Assembly (NCBI RefSeq): GCF_014656415.1
Contig: NZ_BNCJ01000012.1
Coordinates: forward strand, 1-64,000
DNA from: Seohaeicola zhoushanensis
GTDB lineage: Bacteria > Pseudomonadota > Alphaproteobacteria > Rhodobacterales > Rhodobacteraceae
DNA: 64,000 nt
Direction of reading: 5' to 3'
Shown here one piece after another: positions 57,818 through 64,000 of the stretch. The stretch's first letter is position 1; every line of letters starts with the position of its first letter. Position numbers and translations under genes: made by a program. Under the pieces are notes generated by a model that was not told the DNA's origin, did not search any database, and saw only the letters and a program-made list of their open reading frames with translations.

Positions 57818-58554
57818 ACCAGGTAGCCGCCGTCGCTGTCGTCGCCGGCCTCGTCCATCAGCCGGCTGATGTCGGGCACCGAGACATGGCGCTTGCCTTC
57901 CAGGATGATCACGCCGTCACGCTTCAGCGCCGACATCTGCCGGCTCACCGTTTCCAGCGTCAGCCCGAGGTAATCGGCCATCGCCTCGCGCGTCAGCGGC
58001 AGCTCGAAGCTTGCCTCGACGCCCGGCGACAGGCCGGGTCGCGGGTCGCGGCGGGCGATGATCGCCAGCAGGCTCGCGATCTTCTCGCGCGCGGTCTTGC
58101 GGCCCAGCACCAGCATCCACTCGCGCGCGGCGTCCAGCTCGTCGAGCGTCATTTCCAGCAGGCGGTGCGCGATATGCGGCGTTTCCGCCATCATCTTCTC
58201 GAAGGGCTTCTTGCGGAAGCAGCACATCACCAGGTCGGTTGTCGCGGTGACGTCATAGGCCGATCCCTCGCGCCCGGGCCGCCCGACGAAATCCGACGGC
58301 AGCAGCAGGCCCACCATCTGGGTGCGCCCGTCCTCCATCGTCTGGGTCAGGGCCGCCACGCCGGCGACCACCGAGCCGACGAAATCCATCTTGTCATTCG
58401 ACCAGACAATTGTCTGCCCGGCTTCGAAATTGCGGTAATACTTGATCGACTCCAGCCGCTCGAGTTCGTCGCTCTCGCAGCGGGCGCAGACGGCGCGGTG
58501 CCGGATCGGACATTCGCCGCATTTCACCAGGGTATTTTTCGCCAGCGTATTCAC
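57814..58554 (-). CDS. fnrL: Oxygen-responsive Crp/Fnr-family regulator FnrL
   Basis: The 246-residue protein is an FNR. Cys12, Cys15, Cys23 and Cys26 (CGECPIRHRAVCARC) provide the N-terminal cysteines and Cys111/Cys112 the internal one for a [4Fe-4S] cluster that senses oxygen. The C-terminal helix-turn-helix (about 175-215) contains TREAMADYLGLTLETVSRQM, with the E-SR recognition residues of FNR-type proteins. It starts with GTG at 58554. It is divergent from hemN over an exact FNR box, the classic anaerobic haem arrangement. It activates low-oxygen genes, including hemN and possibly itself. Confidence 0.95.
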   Translation of the reverse strand: MNTLAKNTLVKCGECPIRHRAVCARCESDELERLESIKYYRNFEAGQTIVWSNDKMDFVGSVVAGVAALTQTMEDGRTQMVGLLLPSDFVGRPGREGSAYDVTATTDLVMCCFRKKPFEKMMAETPHIAHRLLEMTLDELDAAREWMLVLGRKTAREKIASLLAIIARRDPRPGLSPGVEASFELPLTREAMADYLGLTLETVSRQMSALKRDGVIILEGKRHVSVPDISRLMDEAGDDSDGGYLV

Positions 58555-58568
58555 GGGAAGCCCAAGGG

Positions 58569-58582
58569 TTGATCTGCATCAA
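58569..58582. promoter_or_regulatory. Perfect FNR box between fnrL and hemN
   Basis: TTGAT-CTGC-ATCAA (58569-58582) matches the FNR consensus TTGAT-N4-ATCAA at every fixed position. It stands 35 bases before the hemN start and 15 bases before the fnrL start, so it could serve activation of hemN and autoregulation of fnrL. Confidence 0.9.
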
Positions 58583-58616
58583 GGATGCATTCTGTTCGCC
58601 TCCGTAATTTGAAGGA

Positions 58617-59972
58617 ATGATAACCAAAACGCAACTTGCAAGTCTGGGACTGTTCGACACACGGGTGCCCCGATACACCAGCTATCCGACCGCTCCGCAG
58701 TTCGGAACGCAGGTGGGCGCGGCACAGATGGGTGAATGGATCGCCAGCATCCGCCCCGGCAGCGAGATCTCGCTGTACGTGCATATTCCCTTCTGCCGCA
58801 GGCTTTGCTGGTTCTGCGCCTGCCGCACCCAGGGAACGCAGACGCTGGCGCCGGTGGCCGGCTACCTGGAGACGCTGAAGCAGGAGATCGCCCATCTTGG
58901 CACCGTCCTGCCCGAGGGCGTCACACTGTCGCGCCTGCATTGGGGCGGCGGCACACCGACCCTGCTCGACGCGCCGATGATGACCGAATTGGCCCAGGCC
59001 ATCGCCGCCGTCGCGCCGCTGGCGCCGGGTGCCGAGTTCTCGGTCGAGATCGACCCGAACGAGATCGACGCGCGCCGGATGGACGCGCTGGCCGCCGCCG
59101 GGATGAACCGGGCCTCGATCGGGGTGCAGGACTTCGACCCGGCGATCCAGCAGGTGATCGGCCGCGACCAGAGCTATGAGATCACCCGCGACGCGGTCGA
59201 GCTGATCCGCGCGCGCGGGGTGCACAGCCTCAACGCCGACATCCTCTTCGGCCTGCCCGACCAGAATAACGCGAAAATCACCGAGAGCGTGCAGAAGCTG
59301 CTGTCGCTGAACCCCGACCGGGTGGCGCTCTACGGCTATGCCCACGTGCCCTGGATGGCGCGGCGGCAGAACATGATCCCCTCGGATTCGCTGCCCACGC
59401 CCGAGGCGCGGCTCGAGTTGTTCGAGACGGCGCGCCAGCTGTTCCTCTGGGATGGCTACGACGAGATCGGCATCGACCATTTCGCCCTGCCGAGCGACGG
59501 GCTCGCGGTGGCGCAGAAGATCGGCAAGCTGCGGCGCAACTTCCAGGGCTATACCGACGATACCTCCGAGGTGCTGATCGGGCTGGGCGCCTCGTCGATC
59601 TCGCGCTTTCCGCAGGGCTATGCACAGAACGCCCCGGCCACCTCGGCCCATACGGCGGCTGTGCGCGAGGGGCGCTTCTCGACCGCGCGGGGCCATGCCT
59701 TCGGTGGCGAGGACGCCATGCGCGCCCGGCTGATCGAGGCGCTGATGTGCGACTTCCGCATCGATGCGGCCGAGATCCTGTCGCGTTTCCCGATCACCCG
59801 CGCGGCGCTCGATGCGCTGTTCCAGCAGGTGAACCGCGAATTCGACGACATGCTGCGCCATGACGCCGGCGGGCTGGAGATTCCGGTGGAACTGCGCCCG
59901 CTCACCCGGCTGGTCGCGCGCAGCTTCGACGCCTACGGCATGGACCGCAGCCGCCATAGTGCTGCCATCTGA
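58617..59972 (+). CDS. hemN: Oxygen-independent coproporphyrinogen III oxidase
   Basis: The 451-residue radical-SAM enzyme oxidatively decarboxylates coproporphyrinogen III to protoporphyrinogen IX without oxygen. The cluster-binding cysteines are Cys60, Cys64, Cys67 and Cys69 in HIPFCRRLCWFCACR. The HWGGGTPTLLD segment near 105-115 and the INADILFGLPDQ region bind SAM. The C-terminal domain is the HemN-type region. ATG 58617 follows AAGG. Expression under FNR control is indicated by the upstream box. Confidence 0.96.
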   Translation: MITKTQLASLGLFDTRVPRYTSYPTAPQFGTQVGAAQMGEWIASIRPGSEISLYVHIPFCRRLCWFCACRTQGTQTLAPVAGYLETLKQEIAHLGTVLPEGVTLSRLHWGGGTPTLLDAPMMTELAQAIAAVAPLAPGAEFSVEIDPNEIDARRMDALAAAGMNRASIGVQDFDPAIQQVIGRDQSYEITRDAVELIRARGVHSLNADILFGLPDQNNAKITESVQKLLSLNPDRVALYGYAHVPWMARRQNMIPSDSLPTPEARLELFETARQLFLWDGYDEIGIDHFALPSDGLAVAQKIGKLRRNFQGYTDDTSEVLIGLGASSISRFPQGYAQNAPATSAHTAAVREGRFSTARGHAFGGEDAMRARLIEALMCDFRIDAAEILSRFPITRAALDALFQQVNREFDDMLRHDAGGLEIPVELRPLTRLVARSFDAYGMDRSRHSAAI

Positions 59973-59998
59973 CCCCGGCGGGCTTTGGGCGGCCAGGG

Positions 59999-60022
59999 CG
60001 CGGCGGGATGAATCCCGCCCTA
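59999..60022. repeat. GCGGGATGAATCCCGC palindrome
   Basis: GCGGGATGAATCCCGC followed by CCTACGCCC. It is a sequence variant of the GGCGGGGTGAACCCCGCCCTAC element (GGG-ATGAAT-CCC in place of GGG-GTGAAC-CCC), 27 bases after the hemN stop. Confidence 0.7.
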
Positions 60023-60076
60023 CGCCCGCGGTGGCCGGGTCAAGGCATTCGGCCCAAGACAGCCTTTGGACAGGGC

Positions 60077-60115
60077 GCCTCCCCTCCCCTCGAGGGAGGG
60101 GATGGGGGAGGGGGC
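60077..60115. repeat. GC-rich CTCCCC/GGGGAG hairpin repeat, second copy
   Basis: GGCGCCTCCCCTCCCCTCG then AGGGAGGGGATGGGGGAG and GGGGC. It matches 51393-51440 base for base over long stretches and lies between hemN and fadH. Confidence 0.65.
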
Positions 60116-60249
60116 AACCGACAGGCACGCATCCCTGTGGATGGGGAAAATCCGCGCCCGAAAAACCACTCCCAGACAAAGTGACGGGAAATCAACAGCT
60201 TGACCCCCCGTTCTAGCTAGGACACCTGGAAAACCCTGCCTCTGAGGGC

Positions 60250-62328
<2,079 letters not shown>

Positions 62329-62428
62329 TCACTATATACGCGGCGTCAGCGGCACGCGCTTCGGTTTGCCGCAGGGTTGTTGGCGCGCCGGGTCGTAGTA
62401 TCGTAGTGCAAATAGCCGGAGAGCCACC

Positions 62429-63133
62429 ATGCACCACGCGTCCGCCCATCCCGACGATCCGCATTACGTCACCCGCAGCGGCTGGCTGCGCGCTGCCGTG
62501 CTGGGGGCGAACGACGGGGTGGTCTCGGTCTCGTCGCTGATCGTCGGCGTGGCGGCGGCGGATCCGAGCCCGCGGGCGATCATAGTGGCCGGGGTGGCCG
62601 GGCTGAGTGCCGGGGCGATGTCGATGGCGGCGGGGGAATATGTCTCGGTCTCGTCGCAGTCCGACACCGAACGCGCCGATATCGCGCGCGAGACGGCGGC
62701 GCTGCGGGACACGCCCGAGCAGGAACTGGAAGAGCTGGCGGCGATCTACCGCGAGAAAGGGTTGAGCGACGAGCTGGCCCAGGCGGTCGCCCGCGAGCTG
62801 ACCGAGAAGGATGCGCTGGGCGCCCATGTGCGCGACGAGCTGGGCCTGTCGGAAGTCCACAAGGCCAATCCCTTGCAGGCCGCCTTCGCCTCGGGGATGA
62901 CCTTCACCGTGGCGGCGGCGGTGCCGCTGCTGGCGGCGGTCCTTGCGCCGTCGGATCGGATTCTCGAGGTGGTGCTGGTGGTCACCGTGCTTACCCTGGC
63001 GGCGCTGGGTGCGCTGGGGGCGAAGGCCGGGGCCGCGCCGATGCTGCGTGCCACGCTGCGCGTCGTCGGCTGGGGCGTCTTCGCCATGGTCGTCACCGCC
63101 GGGATCGGCCGCCTGTTCGGGGTGAGTGTCTGA
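62429..63133 (+). CDS. VIT-family iron/manganese transporter
   Basis: The 234-residue protein has five hydrophobic helices and the VIT1/CCC1 signature WLRAAVLGANDGVVSVSSLI near the N terminus. A middle charged loop (SQSDTERADIARE, EELAAIYREKGL) resembles the metal-binding loop of VIT1. Such proteins export or sequester Fe2+ or Mn2+. The 150-base divergent gap to fadH may hold a Fur- or Mur-type box but I see no clear one. ATG 62429 follows GGAGAGCC. It is followed by rppH, 57 bases later. Confidence 0.88.
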   Translation: MHHASAHPDDPHYVTRSGWLRAAVLGANDGVVSVSSLIVGVAAADPSPRAIIVAGVAGLSAGAMSMAAGEYVSVSSQSDTERADIARETAALRDTPEQELEELAAIYREKGLSDELAQAVARELTEKDALGAHVRDELGLSEVHKANPLQAAFASGMTFTVAAAVPLLAAVLAPSDRILEVVLVVTVLTLAALGALGAKAGAAPMLRATLRVVGWGVFAMVVTAGIGRLFGVSV

Positions 63134-63190
63134 CTTGCATTGACCGCCCGCTTCCCGCAAGCCTGAGGGCCTAACCACCGCGAGTCGCCG

Positions 63191-63676
63191 ATGACCCCTG
63201 AAGAAATTGCCAAGCTGCCCTATCGCCCCTGTGTTGGCGTGATGCTGATCAACCGCGAGGGCGGCGTCTTTGTCGGCCAGCGCCGCGACCGTTTCACCGA
63301 GGCCTGGCAGATGCCGCAGGGCGGGGTGGACAAGGGCGAGGAAGCGCGCGACGCCGCGCTGCGCGAACTCTGGGAGGAAACCGGCGTCACCGCCGATCTG
63401 GTCGAGGTGATCGCCGAGACCGCCGACTGGCTGCCCTACGACCTGCCGCATGACATCGTGCCGCAAATCTGGAAGGGCCGCTACCGGGGGCAGAAGCAGA
63501 AGTGGTTCCTGATGCGCTTTCTCGGTAATGACGATCAGGTCGATATCGCTACCGAACACCCTGAGTTCTCGACCTGGCGCTGGCAGCCGGCGGACCAACT
63601 GGTCGAGGCCATCGTGCCCTTCAAGCGCGAGGTCTATGCCAGGGTGCTCGACGAATTTGCCGGTCTGATCCGGTGA
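63191..63676 (+). CDS. rppH: RNA pyrophosphohydrolase
   Basis: The 161-residue Nudix hydrolase removes pyrophosphate from 5' triphosphate RNA, starting mRNA decay. The Nudix box [20 protein letters not shown] with TGV spans residues 44-66 and has all catalytic Glu residues. The QMPQGG context at 40-45 and the C-terminal [15 protein letters not shown] are typical of RppH. Its stop overlaps the next gene's GTG start by four bases, so the next gene is coupled. Confidence 0.93.
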   Translation: MTPEEIAKLPYRPCVGVMLINREGGVFVGQRRDRFTEAWQMPQGGVDKGEEARDAALRELWEETGVTADLVEVIAETADWLPYDLPHDIVPQIWKGRYRGQKQKWFLMRFLGNDDQVDIATEHPEFSTWRWQPADQLVEAIVPFKREVYARVLDEFAGLIR

Positions 63677-64000
63677 TCCGGGCGGCGGCCCTGCTGCTCG
63701 CATTGATCGCGACACCGGCGGGGGCGCTGTCGTGCCGGATGATGCAGCCGGGCGACGCCTATGACCACGCGGCGGCAAGTGCCTCGCAATATGCGGTGGT
63801 CGCGGGAGTCGCAGACTTCGACGCCGCGTTGCTGCCGCACAACCGTTATGCCGATATTGCCAATGCGCCGCGCAGCACCCCGATCCCCGCGCGGGTGCGC
63901 GGGCAGGCATTGGATACCAACGGGTTTCTGACGCCCTTCGACCGCGAGGTGACGCTGGATGTCACCTGCCTCGGCAATTGGTGCGGCACGCTGGTGCCGG
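63673..64000 (+). CDS. Secreted hypothetical protein, 3' end outside window
   Basis: The GTG start at 63673 overlaps the rppH stop as GTGA. The first 20 residues ([20 protein letters not shown]) are a signal peptide, cleaved near GALS. At least 89 further residues are visible, with Cys22 and a CLGNWCG pair that could form disulfides. The function cannot be told. The frame stays open to the window edge, so the gene is truncated here. Confidence 0.7.
   Translation, partial: MIRAAALLLALIATPAGALSCRMMQPGDAYDHAAASASQYAVVAGVADFDAALLPHNRYADIANAPRSTPIPARVRGQALDTNGFLTPFDREVTLDVTCLGNWCGTLVP

Overview
The window is GC-rich alphaproteobacterial chromosome. Gene content and order fit the Rhodobacterales (Roseobacter/Rhodobacter group). 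The pointers are fnrL divergent from hemN with a perfect FNR box, a VPLPA-type exported protein, a Hint_2 protein, NAD kinase next to glyA, and a taurine aminotransferase beside tauABC. No rRNA, tRNA, CRISPR, phage or insertion sequence was recognised, so this looks like ordinary core and accessory chromosome.

Layout. 1-4.4 kb holds small secreted or membrane proteins and an alpha/beta hydrolase. 4.3-7.4 kb carries a DUF817 membrane protein, glyA and NAD kinase. 7.8-14.4 kb has an acyl-CoA ligase, an amidase, a methyltransferase, a RelB/ParE-like toxin-antitoxin pair with its own promoter and operator, and prpE. A structured, terminator-ended non-coding stretch that may be a small RNA lies between prpE and maeB (about 14.57-14.78 kb). 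18.6-22.2 kb is a nucleoside salvage operon (cdd-deoA-deoB-upp). 22.3-29.4 kb mixes a SPOR protein, a degenerate M48-like protein, a LysR regulator, a VPLPA-CTERM protein, another acyl-CoA ligase and a DMT transporter. 29.7-32.3 kb has a sulfotransferase and phaZ, which is divergent from a GST over a PhaR-type site. 32.5-41.7 kb is a leftward acyl-CoA degradation locus: two MerR regulators, two acyl-CoA dehydrogenases, GST, thiolase, cupin and the FadJ-type multifunctional enzyme. 41.9-44.1 kb has two hotdog thioesterases and a MATE exporter. 44.3-49.4 kb is a taurine uptake and transamination locus. 49.5-55.4 kb pairs the 5-oxoprolinase genes pxpB-pxpC-pxpA with a divergent tripartite tricarboxylate transporter. 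55.5-57.8 kb has a divergent SHMT-like enzyme and LysR regulator. 57.8-60.0 kb is fnrL/hemN. The right end has a FadH-like dienoyl-CoA reductase, a VIT-family metal transporter, rppH and a truncated secreted protein.

The genes suggest a heterotrophic, probably marine, bacterium. It would degrade acyl-CoAs, PHB, propionate, taurine and pyroglutamate, feed C4/C3 interconversion through malic enzyme, and adapt haem synthesis to low oxygen.

The least expected material is between genes: the candidate RNA at 14.6 kb and several families of dispersed palindromic or composite intergenic repeats. One is a tandem double-hairpin element present in two copies with different sequence but the same fold. 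Others are strong hairpins directly after both solute-binding-protein genes. At protein level the points of interest are an M48-like protein without its zinc motif, a SHMT paralogue without the usual Ser-Glu-Asn motif, a VOC-bicupin fusion and a TauC enlarged by an N-terminal domain.
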